Part shown: in pieces, positions 22,914 through 29,986 of the stretch | How positions within the stretch are numbered: the first letter of the stretch is position 1 | How the letters are laid out: the number at the start of each line of letters is the position of its first letter | Origin: Treponema sp. | GTDB taxonomy: Bacteria; Spirochaetota; Spirochaetia; Treponematales; Breznakiellaceae | Assembly (NCBI GenBank): GCA_031257195.1 | Contig: JAIRPD010000127.1 | Span: forward strand, 1 to 32,596 | Direction: 5' to 3' | DNA: 32,596 bases | The notes under the pieces: model-generated | Told to the model about the DNA's origin: nothing | Databases searched by the model: none | The model's input: only the letters and a program-made list of their open reading frames with translations | Translations under genes and position numbers: made by a program

Positions 22914-24077
22914 ATGAATTCCCGCCCCCTCTGGGCCGCGGCTGGTTCCGCCGCCGGCGTTTCCGGCCTGTGCCTTTCGATCCTTCCCGTTCTGGCGGCG
23001 CTGGCCCTGCTGATCCTCGGCCTGTTCCTCTTTTCCGGCTGCTACACCCTCAAGCAGGGGGCGGTGATGCTGGGGTATCTGAGCAGGGCGGAACCCCTGG
23101 AAAAACTCGCCCGCGGGGGGGAAACGGGGGACTTTGTGGAACGGGTCCGGGACATTCGCCGTTTTGCCCTGGACGAGCTGGGCTTAAAAGAAAGCAAAAA
23201 CTATACCCGGTATGTGGAAATAGACCGGGATTACCTGGCGGCGGTGGTTTCCGCCTCGGCGGCGGATTCCTTTACCCGCCACTACTGGCGCTTCCCCGTG
23301 GTGGGGGCGCTCCCCTACAAGGGCTTTTTTGACCCCGAGGACGCCCGGAAAGAGGCGGCCAGGCTTAAGGCCCAGGGCCTGGATGTATGGATCCGGGGGG
23401 TGGACGCCTTTAGCACCCTGGGCTGGTTCCGGGATCCCCTCTACTCGTACATGAAAAACTACAGTCCCCATCAACTGGCGGATCTTATCATCCATGAACT
23501 GCTCCACGCCACGGTGTTTATCCGGGGTCAGTCCGGTTTTAACGAGCAGCTTGCGGAATTTGTGGGAACCCAGGGGGCCCGGCTCTACATAGAAAGCCGG
23601 TTTGGCCCGGATTCGGGGGAATACCGGGGGATTGACGCGGACCGGGCGGACCGGGCGGCGTTCCTGGCCTTTACCGGCGCGCTTACCGCCGAACTGGAAA
23701 CCCTCTATGCTTCCAGCGTAAGCGGGGAAGAAAAACGCGCCAAAAAAGAGGCGATCATCAAGGCCGCGCGGGAACGGTTTGCCCGCGACTACGCCGGCGT
23801 TTTTAAAAGCGAAACCTACCGGGGCGTTTCCAGCCTTCCGGTGAACAACGCCTACCTGGACCTGTACCGCCTTTACCACGGGGAGGACCGCTTTTTCGCC
23901 GGCCTCTATGAAAAAATCCCCCTCCCCTCGGCGGCTCCCGGCGCGGCCTCCGCCGCCCCGGAGATCGCCCGGCTTAGGACCTTTATCGCCGCGGCGGCCT
24001 CCCTGAGCGGGTCCCGGCCCGCCAGAAAAGATCCCCGGGCCTCCCTGGCCGCGGCTTTATTTTTAGAAAACCGCTAA
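22914..24077 (+). CDS. Predicted membrane-associated zinc aminopeptidase (COG4324-like)
   Basis: The protein is 387 aa. A hydrophobic N-terminal segment (about residues 18-41) ends in LFSGCY, so it is either a membrane anchor or a lipoprotein signal with Cys about 43. The body matches predicted aminopeptidases of the COG4324 type: GALPYKGFFDPEDARKEA, SYMKNYSPHQLADLIIHELLHATVFI with the zinc-binding HELLH (about 193-197), and NEQLAEFVGTQGARLY with the third-ligand Glu. It probably acts on peptides at the periplasmic face of the inner membrane or on the outer membrane. The start ATG 22914 lies 7 bp after thrC, without a ribosome site, so reinitiation is likely. The C-terminus is Ala-rich. The enzyme class is confident; the natural substrate is unknown. 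Confidence 0.85.
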   Translation: MNSRPLWAAAGSAAGVSGLCLSILPVLAALALLILGLFLFSGCYTLKQGAVMLGYLSRAEPLEKLARGGETGDFVERVRDIRRFALDELGLKESKNYTRYVEIDRDYLAAVVSASAADSFTRHYWRFPVVGALPYKGFFDPEDARKEAARLKAQGLDVWIRGVDAFSTLGWFRDPLYSYMKNYSPHQLADLIIHELLHATVFIRGQSGFNEQLAEFVGTQGARLYIESRFGPDSGEYRGIDADRADRAAFLAFTGALTAELETLYASSVSGEEKRAKKEAIIKAARERFARDYAGVFKSETYRGVSSLPVNNAYLDLYRLYHGEDRFFAGLYEKIPLPSAAPGAASAAPEIARLRTFIAAAASLSGSRPARKDPRASLAAALFLENR

Positions 24078-24083
24078 AAACGC

Positions 24084-24110
24084 TAAAGCCTTTTTTCAAA
24101 AAACCGACAT
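24084..24110 (+). promoter_or_regulatory. flaB promoter, sigma-28 (FliA) type
   Basis: TAAAGCCT (24084-24091), 11-bp spacer and ACCGACAT (24103-24110), close to the FliA consensus TAAAGTTT-N11-GCCGATAA. The site begins 6 bp after the aminopeptidase stop. A TATAAT at 24112-24117 just downstream could also serve a housekeeping sigma, but lacks a -35. Confidence 0.8.
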
Positions 24111-24118
24111 TTATAATG

Positions 24119-24343
24119 AACTGGACTGAAGAGCCGCGTGCCCGTCGGGCCTCCGGGGCGATGAAGTCCGGCTATCCTCACCCTTCCGGGGACGGTGGGT
24201 CGAGGGTCGGGTTCTTGTAACCCATGGCACAGGGGATTCCGTAAAGCGGGGTTCCCAAAAGAAAAGTTACGGCATGGAGGCCGCGGCGGGTGCTTTTGTC
24301 ATAGGGACAAAACGCCGCCGAAAACTGCCAAAGGAGTGATAGT
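24119..24343 (+). promoter_or_regulatory. Long structured 5' leader of flaB (candidate Termite-flg-like RNA)
   Basis: About 220 nt lie between the predicted transcript start and the flaB ATG, with no ORF. Possible stems are GGACT/AGTCC (24123-24127 with 24165-24169) around a GCCC/GGGC hairpin; CCTCACCC (24176-24183) with GGGT-C-GAGG (24197-24205); GGGTT/AACCC (24209-24223); CCGTAA/TTACGG (24239-24244 with 24267-24272); and a long hairpin 24285-24320 with TTTTGTC/GACAAAA and CGGCGG/CCGCCG. The last stem ends 10 nt before the AAGGAG ribosome site (24331-24336). A structured RNA class named Termite-flg is known upstream of flagellar genes in termite-gut metagenomes; membership is plausible but unchecked. 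Confidence 0.6.
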
Positions 24344-25204
24344 ATGATCATTAACCACAACCTTAGCGCGATGTTCGCCGACAGGTCCCTCAAGGTTACC
24401 CAGGTATCCCTGGATAAGAACATGGAGAAACTGTCGAGCGGTCTGCGCATCAACCGAGCCGGGGATGACGCTTCTGGACTCGCTGTTTCCGAAAAGCTGC
24501 GCAGCCAGATTCGGGGTTTGAACCAGGCGTCTACCAACGCCCAGAACGGTATTTCGTTCATTCAAACCACGGAAGGTTACCTGCAGGAAACCCAGGACAT
24601 CATCCAGCGCATGCGGGAACTCGCGGTACAGTCTTCAAACGGTATCTATACCGATGAAGACCGGATGTACATCCAGGTGGAAATTTCGCAGCTTGTTGAC
24701 GAAGTTGACCGGATCGCGTCCCACGCTCAGTTCAACGGCATGAACCTGCTCACCGGACGGTTTGGCCGGCTTGTCGGCGAAAACGTGGTTACCGCTTCTA
24801 TGTGGTTCCATATCGGCGCCAACATGGATCAGCGGGAACAGGTTTATATCGGCACTATGACCGCCAAAGCTTTGGGGGTCAGAAATGTTAGTGACGAGTC
24901 GATTCTGACGATGTCCGCGCCGGACAGCGCCAACCGTGCCATTGGAACCCTTGACGAGGCGCTCAAGAAGATCAACAAACAAAGAGCTGATCTGGGCGCC
25001 TACCAAAACCGCCTGGAGCACGCTGTGCGCGGCCTGGACATAGGAGCCGAAAATATGCAGGCTTCCGAGTCCCGCATCCGGGATACCAATATGGCCAAGG
25101 AGACGGTGTCGTATACCACGCACCAGATCCTCAGCCAGGCCGGTACCGCCATGCTCGCCCAGGCGAACCAGAGGTCGCAGGCGGTGCTTCAGCTTCTGCA
25201 ATAG
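24344..25204 (+). CDS. flaB: Flagellin FlaB, periplasmic flagellar filament core protein
   Basis: The protein is 286 aa, the exact length usual for treponemal FlaB. The N-terminal D0/D1 domain begins [16 protein letters not shown] and includes [29 protein letters not shown]; the C-terminal D1/D0 domain has [31 protein letters not shown] and ends [15 protein letters not shown]. The variable outer domains of external flagellins are missing, as expected for filaments housed in the periplasm, where they drive cell-body rotation. ATG at 24344 follows AAGGAG by 7 bp. Codon use is less GC-biased than its neighbours, as in a highly expressed gene. It is monocistronic, with a sigma-28 promoter, a long structured leader and a strong terminator, and no other flagellar gene in the window. 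Confidence 0.97.
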   Translation: MIINHNLSAMFADRSLKVTQVSLDKNMEKLSSGLRINRAGDDASGLAVSEKLRSQIRGLNQASTNAQNGISFIQTTEGYLQETQDIIQRMRELAVQSSNGIYTDEDRMYIQVEISQLVDEVDRIASHAQFNGMNLLTGRFGRLVGENVVTASMWFHIGANMDQREQVYIGTMTAKALGVRNVSDESILTMSAPDSANRAIGTLDEALKKINKQRADLGAYQNRLEHAVRGLDIGAENMQASESRIRDTNMAKETVSYTTHQILSQAGTAMLAQANQRSQAVLQLLQ

Positions 25205-25207
25205 GCG

Positions 25208-25261
25208 TAATCCGCTTCGCGGATTATCGCGGGGAAAAGCCTTTTGGGGCTTTCCTCCGCG
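25208..25261 (+). other. Two hairpins in the flaB 3' untranslated region
   Basis: TAATCCGC (25208-25215) pairs with GCGGATTA (25219-25226) across a TTC loop, and CGCGG (25228-25232) with CCGCG (25257-25261) around an inner GAAAAGCC/GGCTTTC stem. Both precede the terminator and would protect the mRNA 3' end. Confidence 0.6.
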
Positions 25262-25294
25262 AGCCTATGCGGCGGAAGCCGTACTCGGGATGGC

Positions 25295-25350
25295 GCCTGA
25301 CCACGCCGCGGTCCCCCCTGGGGATCGTTGTGGTCAGGCTCTTTTTTTTT
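25295..25350 (+). terminator. Strong intrinsic terminator of flaB
   Basis: GCCTGACCAC (25295-25304) pairs perfectly with GTGGTCAGGC (25330-25339), then TC and nine T (25342-25350). The T-run overlaps the stop codon of the convergent DeoR gene, for which the same region lacks a T-run in the needed direction. Confidence 0.9.
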
Positions 25351-26119
25351 AAGCCGCCGCGCCTATTCTGGTACTGGCAACCTTATGGACCCGCACGTTC
25401 CTTTCCCGCAGAAACGCTTCCTTTTCCGGGAGAATCCTGTCGTCGGTAAATACCGCGGCCACCTGTTCCGTCCTAACCAGTCCTTCCGCCCCCTGCTGGA
25501 GGAACTTGTCCGAATCGGTGAGGACTATCACCTCCTCCGCCTGCTGGGCCATATCCCGGGCGGTTTGGGTCCGCAGGTGATCCCGGCCGGTAAAGCCGTA
25601 TTTCTCGGTGAACCCGTCGGTTCCCACAAAGAATTTGCTGGACATAAAGATTTCCGCCCATTTACTGGTCATGGGACCCACCACCACCTGGGAACTGCCC
25701 TGGTACTCTCCCCCCAGGAGGATCACGTTGGCGTGGGGGGCGTGGCGTATGTGGCTGGCGATAAAGGCCGAATTGGTGATTATCATTACCCGCTTGTTGT
25801 TCGCCAGCTCTTCCGCCAGAAGGGCGCAGCAGGAGCCGGATTCGATCATCACCGTTTCCCCCTCCTCCACCGTCTCCGCCGCGGTTCTGGCTATCCGCCG
25901 CTTGATGTCGTAGTTAATCGCCATCCTCGTACCCACATCATCGACCGAGCCAAACAGGGCGTAGCCATGTTCCCGCCGGACAAAGCCTATATCTTCCAGT
26001 TGATCCAGGTCCTTGCGGATCGTTACCTGGGAGACCCCCAGTTCCTCCGCCAGGACGCTTACCTCTACCCGCCGGCTTCCCGCCACAATCGCCAGGATTT
26101 TGTCTTGTCTTTCCGTCAT
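25349..26119 (-). CDS. DeoR-family transcriptional regulator
   Basis: The protein is 256 aa, standard length. The N-terminal winged helix (about residues 1-55) reads RQDKILAIV, then VSVLAEELGVSQVTIRKDLDQLEDIGFVRREHGYA, the DeoR signature. The C-terminal sugar-isomerase-like effector domain has AAETVEEGETVMIESGSCCALLAEEL, VILLGGEY and SKFFVGTDGFTEKYGFT. Members repress sugar catabolism genes and respond to phosphorylated sugars. No sugar operon is adjacent, so the target is unknown. ATG at 26119 has a good AAAGGAG site. A TTGACT upstream (minus strand, about 26199-26204) may be its -35, but the -10 is unclear. It is convergent with flaB and divergent from the outer-membrane-type gene. Confidence 0.92.
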   Translation of the reverse strand: MTERQDKILAIVAGSRRVEVSVLAEELGVSQVTIRKDLDQLEDIGFVRREHGYALFGSVDDVGTRMAINYDIKRRIARTAAETVEEGETVMIESGSCCALLAEELANNKRVMIITNSAFIASHIRHAPHANVILLGGEYQGSSQVVVGPMTSKWAEIFMSSKFFVGTDGFTEKYGFTGRDHLRTQTARDMAQQAEEVIVLTDSDKFLQQGAEGLVRTEQVAAVFTDDRILPEKEAFLRERNVRVHKVASTRIGAAA

Positions 26120-26322
26120 TTCTCGCTCCTTTGCTCTAAACTGCTGGAAGGCATTTGACGCTTCGCTTATATCTATAAAGTACTAAAGGAAACCCAAAAG
26201 TCAAGAAAATAGTTCATTTGAAATAAACTTTATTACACCCGTAAGTCCTTTGGGAGATACCGCGGAGGACGGCGCCCCGGCCAGGTTCCCAGCCCCCCGG
26301 TTTTAAAAAACGCCCGAAAAAA

Positions 26323-26351
26323 TTGACAAATACCTCCCGTCGTGGTATATT
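26323..26351 (+). promoter_or_regulatory. Near-consensus promoter of the outer-membrane-type gene (leaderless type)
   Basis: Perfect TTGACA (26323-26328), 17-bp spacer and TATATT (26346-26351). Seven nt separate the -10 from ATG 26359, and no ribosome site exists. It is the strongest housekeeping promoter in the window. Confidence 0.85.
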
Positions 26352-26358
26352 TTCTTGC

Positions 26359-27156
26359 ATGAAAAAGAAATTTTTCCTTATTGTTCTCTTAATCGGCTGG
26401 GGCGGCTTGGTCTTTGGCCAAATGGGTATAGATTTAGGGCTGGGTTTCCAGTATGGAAAGGCGTGGGTTACCGACAGGGGGCAGACCCTCAGGAACATTA
26501 CCGAGCCGGGGGTGCTGATCAGCTTCCGGTTTGTCCCCAATACCATCGGCGGTTTCGCGCGGCTGGGGCTCCTCTTCCCTTCCGAGGTAACCGAGGGGGA
26601 TTTAACCCTTAACTACAGCGAATACGACTACATTGTCTTTATAAACGGGGCCCTGGGACCCTCCTTCCGGGTCCCCCTGAACGACCGCTTTTCCCTTATG
26701 ATTGACGCGGGGATTAGTATCAACGACCTGCTCTACGGCGGTTCCTACAAAGCCGACATTGACGCCACCTGGGAGGTAAAAATCGAGAATCTGGGGGGAA
26801 AATACACCCAGAGAGGCGGGACTAACTACCAGAACATCAAAATGAAGGAAGTGTACAACGACGTGGGAATCGGCCTCCTGGGAAACGTGGCCATGCGTTT
26901 CTTCTTTACCCAAAACGTGTTTATGGAATTGGGGATGGCGGCGAGTTTTGACTTTTTGCGGTTCAAGTACTACAAATTTTACGCCGACTTCAGCGCCTAT
27001 CCTCATAGCGGGCAGCCGGGTGACTGGTATGATGACTTCCCCGCCGGCAAGGTAAGCGACGATAAAACGGAGTTGATTCTGGAATCGGACAGTAAATTCA
27101 CCATCTTTAAGCAGTTCACCTTTATTCCAAGCCTTACCGTGGGGTTCCGGTTCTAG
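26359..27156 (+). CDS. Predicted outer-membrane beta-barrel protein
   Basis: The protein is 265 aa from ATG 26359. A signal peptide (KKKFFLIVLLIGWGGLVFGQ, cleaved about residue 21) is followed by alternating strands: MGIDLGLGFQYGKAW, VLISFRFVPN, GGFARLGLLFP, YDYIVFINGALGPSFRV, RFSLMIDAGISIN, LLGNVAMRFFFT, VFMELGMAASFDF and a final FKQFTFIPSLTVGFRF that ends in the aromatic residue expected of an outer-membrane barrel. This fits an eight- to ten-stranded barrel. The start is set by the promoter: the earlier in-frame TTG is the -35 itself. A near-perfect promoter without a ribosome site implies abundant, leaderless mRNA. The role is unknown; the next gene encodes a scramblase-like protein, so lipid handling is conceivable. 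Confidence 0.85.
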   Translation: MKKKFFLIVLLIGWGGLVFGQMGIDLGLGFQYGKAWVTDRGQTLRNITEPGVLISFRFVPNTIGGFARLGLLFPSEVTEGDLTLNYSEYDYIVFINGALGPSFRVPLNDRFSLMIDAGISINDLLYGGSYKADIDATWEVKIENLGGKYTQRGGTNYQNIKMKEVYNDVGIGLLGNVAMRFFFTQNVFMELGMAASFDFLRFKYYKFYADFSAYPHSGQPGDWYDDFPAGKVSDDKTELILESDSKFTIFKQFTFIPSLTVGFRF

Positions 27157-27213
27157 TCGGCCCGCCGGGGACGGCCGCCGCGAACGCGAAGGGAAAACAT
27201 AAAGGAGCCGCCC

Positions 27214-27831
27214 ATGGAAACCAGCGAGAGGGAATTCTTTAAGTACGACGACTACTTTATTGACGAAAAGGTGGCGTTTTTAAAATTCACCAACACCTAC
27301 CGGATTTATAACAGCGCGGGGGAACGGATCGGCGCCATCAAAGAGACCATGCCGGCCGTCCTCAAAGTCCTGAGCCTCATTCTGAGCAAGGCTTTTTTTC
27401 CCTTTAGGCTGGACATTGTGGACCTGGAAGGAAGAACACTGGCTGCGATCAAACGGGGCTGGACCTTCCTGATGTCTAACATCACGGTCCTGGATTCCCA
27501 GGGGAAGATCACCGCCCGGATCAAGCAGCGCTTTAGGGTTTTTAAACCCGCCTTCAGCATCCTCGATCCGGACAACAACTTCATCGCCGCCATTACCGGC
27601 GACTGGATCGCCTGGCATTTTGACATCACCGCCCCGGCGGACAACAACGGCGGCGGAGTCGTCCCGATTGGGACCATCACCAAAAAATGGAACGGCGTCC
27701 TCAAAGAAACCTTTACCACCGCGGACAAATACATCGTTTCCTTAAACCGCGGCGCGGTAAAGGAGGACCGGAAGATCGCCGTGGTCGCCGCGGCGATTAC
27801 GATTGACATGGTCCTTAAAGAGTCTAAGTAG
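27214..27831 (+). CDS. LURP-one-related/phospholipid scramblase-like protein
   Basis: The protein is 205 aa. The start ATG 27214 follows AAAGGAG by 6 bp. The sequence has the repeated strand-turn pattern of the Tubby-like/LURP-one fold: FTNTYRIYNSAGERIGAIKE, LDIVDLEGRTLAAIKRGWTFLMSNITVLDSQGKITARIKQ, FSILDPDNNFIAAITGDWIAWHFDIT and IGTITKKWNGVLKETFTTADKYIVSL. A C-terminal hydrophobic stretch (AVVAAAITIDMVL, about 187-200) could be a buried helix, as in that fold. No signal peptide is seen. The function of bacterial members is not known. It lies 57 bp after the outer-membrane-type gene and likely shares its transcript. It is convergent with the TetR gene, 37 bp away. Confidence 0.72.
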   Translation: METSEREFFKYDDYFIDEKVAFLKFTNTYRIYNSAGERIGAIKETMPAVLKVLSLILSKAFFPFRLDIVDLEGRTLAAIKRGWTFLMSNITVLDSQGKITARIKQRFRVFKPAFSILDPDNNFIAAITGDWIAWHFDITAPADNNGGGVVPIGTITKKWNGVLKETFTTADKYIVSLNRGAVKEDRKIAVVAAAITIDMVLKESK

Positions 27832-27868
27832 GCCCCCGGGCCGCCGGGAAAACGCCCCGGGCCGCCCG

Positions 27869-28498
27869 TCAAACGGACAGCTCCTTAATGATCAGTTCCA
27901 CCGCCCCGCCCAGTTCCGCCGCGGAATCCCGCTTAAGCACCGCCAGCCGGAAAATCGCCGACTCAATCAGGGCGTAGAGCATGGTATCCACGGTTCCCAC
28001 GTCCATCTTTTTAAGCTGCCCCGCCTTAATGCCCTCAATAACCATCTGGGCTAGAATATGCCTCAGCCGAATCGTCCTGCGGCGCACCCTGGTATCGGCC
28101 AGGGAAACGCCGCCCCTGCCCTTGGGCGCCGCCGGGGAACCGGAGGCTCTGGACAGGGAAAGCAGGTAATCCAGAATAACCGAAAGGAGGCGCCGGTTTT
28201 CCTCCAGCCGCCCCAGGATCAGAAAAAGGGTCTTTTTGATCTTGCCGGGATAGGACAGAACCTGGTCCTCCTTAACCCCCATAATATCCCGTTCCACCTC
28301 CGCCATAAGCTGCTTGATGCTGTAGTTAAAGATTTCCCGCCGGTTGCGAAAGTACAGGTACAGGGTCGTCCTGGTGATCTTGCAGCGGCCGGCGATCTTC
28401 TGGCAGGTGGCGTTCTCAAACCCCTCTTCCATAAAGACATCCAGGGCCGTTTCAAGAATCCGCCGCCGCCGCTTCGCGTGTTCAACCACAATAGCCAT
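27869..28498 (-). CDS. TetR-family transcriptional regulator
   Basis: The protein is 209 aa. The N-terminal TetR DNA-binding domain is clear: RRRRILETALDVFMEEGFENATCQKIAGRCKITRTTLYLYFRNRREIFNYSI (about residues 9-62), with the helix-turn-helix at about 31-54. The C-terminal ligand domain is helical and not assignable; ligand and targets are unknown. It begins 36 bp after the RNA methyltransferase stop, with a GGAAGG-type site upstream of ATG 28498, so it is the second gene of that operon or is expressed from read-through. Confidence 0.9.
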   Translation of the reverse strand: MAIVVEHAKRRRRILETALDVFMEEGFENATCQKIAGRCKITRTTLYLYFRNRREIFNYSIKQLMAEVERDIMGVKEDQVLSYPGKIKKTLFLILGRLEENRRLLSVILDYLLSLSRASGSPAAPKGRGGVSLADTRVRRRTIRLRHILAQMVIEGIKAGQLKKMDVGTVDTMLYALIESAIFRLAVLKRDSAAELGGAVELIIKELSV

Positions 28499-28534
28499 GG
28501 TCCGCTTTCCTTCCCCCCCTGGCGGCGGCGCTTA

Positions 28535-29872
28535 TCAAAGCCTATCGTAGAGATAGAAATAAGCGTCCACCGCCCCGTTTTTTAGTTCCCGGCAGAGGCC
28601 GGCCTTTTTCCCAAAATGGGACTCAAACCCCGGATGATCGCAGATGACCCCCAGCTTCCAGCCCGGAAAGGCCCCCCCCAGGACGGCCATCTCCCGGTAC
28701 CGGGTCTCCGCCTCTTCCCGGTCCCCCAGCCGCCGGCCGTAGGGCGGGTTGGTGATAATATAGCCCCCCGGACGGTCCCCCGGACCCTCCGCCGCCCCGC
28801 CGTCCTCCCCGGGCGGGCCGCCCCCGGGGGGCCACCCCGAAGGAGGGCCGGCCTCGTTCAGGGAAAGCCGCCGGATCTCCACCCCCGGGGGAAGCCTCTC
28901 CTCCGCCCCCGCCGTCCCGCCGGGATTCCGGGGCCTTCCGCCTTTCCTCCCCGCCAGGGCCGCGGCCCGCCGCAGGTTAGCCTCCGCCAGGGCCGCGGCC
29001 TCCCCGCCGGCGTCGCTCCCGTATATCCGCAGGGGCCGGCCCAGGTCCACCCGGGCCCCCAGCTCCCCGCGGATCTCCTCCTCCAGCCGCCGGTCCCCCA
29101 GGGCCAGGGCGGACAGGGCGAACCCCCGGCCCAGTCCCGGCGCGAAGTCCCAGGCGTAGAGGGCCGCCTCCGCCACAATCGTGCCGGAACCGCAGAGGGG
29201 ATCGTAGAGGGGAAATTTCCGCTTCCACCCCGCGAGGAGGAGGATCGCCGCCGCGGCGGTTTCCCGCAGCGGGGCGGTTCCCCCCTCCCGGCGGTAGCCC
29301 CGCTTAAAGAGCGGCTCCCCCGAAAGGTCCAGCAGCACCTGGGCCCGGTCCTTTTCCAGGTACACCCGCAGTTCCGCCGTCCCCGCCCCCCGCCGGGGAT
29401 CCCCCCCCGGAGCGGACCCGCCGGGCTCCGGCAGGCGGTTTATCCCCCGGCGCCGGCACAGCCGGTCCGCCGCCGCCTTGTGAACCACCCCCTGCAGGGA
29501 GGTTTCCGCCCTCAACTGGGAGCGGTTGGACCGGGCCTTGCTGACCGTCAACCCCATGCCCGGGGGGATCAGGTCCTCCCAGGGGATCCGGGCCGTTCCC
29601 TCAAAGAGGGCGTCGAAGTCCGGGGCGGGAAAGTTCCCCGCCTCCAGAAGCAGCCGGTCCGCCGTCCGCAGGGACATGAGGGCCCGGTAGAGCCCCGCCA
29701 GGTCCGTCTTAAACCGGACCCGGCCAAAGCCGCTTTCCAGGATGACCAGACCCCCCGCCGGGGAAACGCCCCCGGCGGCGTCCCTGGCCGACGGAAAGAT
29801 CTTTTTAAGTTCGTTGGAGACCACCTTTTCCGCGCCCCCGGCGCAGAGGGCCAGGGCGGTATATTCCCGCAT
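28535..29872 (-). CDS. THUMP-domain RNA methyltransferase (RlmL/YpsC-like)
   Basis: The protein is 445 aa. An N-terminal THUMP-type RNA-binding region (about residues 1-165, EKVVSNELKKIFPSARDAAGGVSPAGG; TSLQGVVHKAAADRLC) precedes a class I SAM methyltransferase with DPLCGSGTIVAEAALYAWDFAPGLGR (about 230-255), IYGSDAGGEAA and the catalytic TNPPYGRRL (about 380), the N6-adenine/N2-guanine type motif. By family it would make N2-methylguanosine in 23S rRNA. A Gly/Pro-rich insertion (about 345-372, GWPPGGGPPGEDGG and on) lies just before NPPYG, and another low-complexity run (about 168-185) near the domain junction. The start ATG 29872 lies 6 nt after a TATACT -10 with no ribosome site, so probably leaderless. 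Confidence 0.9.
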   Translation of the reverse strand: MREYTALALCAGGAEKVVSNELKKIFPSARDAAGGVSPAGGLVILESGFGRVRFKTDLAGLYRALMSLRTADRLLLEAGNFPAPDFDALFEGTARIPWEDLIPPGMGLTVSKARSNRSQLRAETSLQGVVHKAAADRLCRRRGINRLPEPGGSAPGGDPRRGAGTAELRVYLEKDRAQVLLDLSGEPLFKRGYRREGGTAPLRETAAAAILLLAGWKRKFPLYDPLCGSGTIVAEAALYAWDFAPGLGRGFALSALALGDRRLEEEIRGELGARVDLGRPLRIYGSDAGGEAAALAEANLRRAAALAGRKGGRPRNPGGTAGAEERLPPGVEIRRLSLNEAGPPSGWPPGGGPPGEDGGAAEGPGDRPGGYIITNPPYGRRLGDREEAETRYREMAVLGGAFPGWKLGVICDHPGFESHFGKKAGLCRELKNGAVDAYFYLYDRL

Positions 29873-29878
29873 GGGTAG

Positions 29879-29906
29879 AGTATAGCGGAAATCCCGCGTC
29901 TATACA
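29879..29906 (-). promoter_or_regulatory. Promoter of the RNA methyltransferase (leaderless type, weak -35)
   Basis: -10 TATACT (29879-29884), 6 nt before ATG 29872. The -35 is poor: TGTATA (29901-29906) with a 16-bp spacer, 3 of 6. Confidence 0.5.
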
Positions 29907-29986
29907 CCCTGCCCCTCTCCCGCTGTCCCCGGGCCCCCAGCCGACGGCGGGGGCGGGCGTTACGGTGGCCGGTCCGGGGAATGGCG

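Noticed and set aside
26159-26210. DeoR promoter TTGACT with a downstream TATAGA
   Set aside because: The spacing between the two (21 bp) is outside the usual range, so no promoter feature is called.
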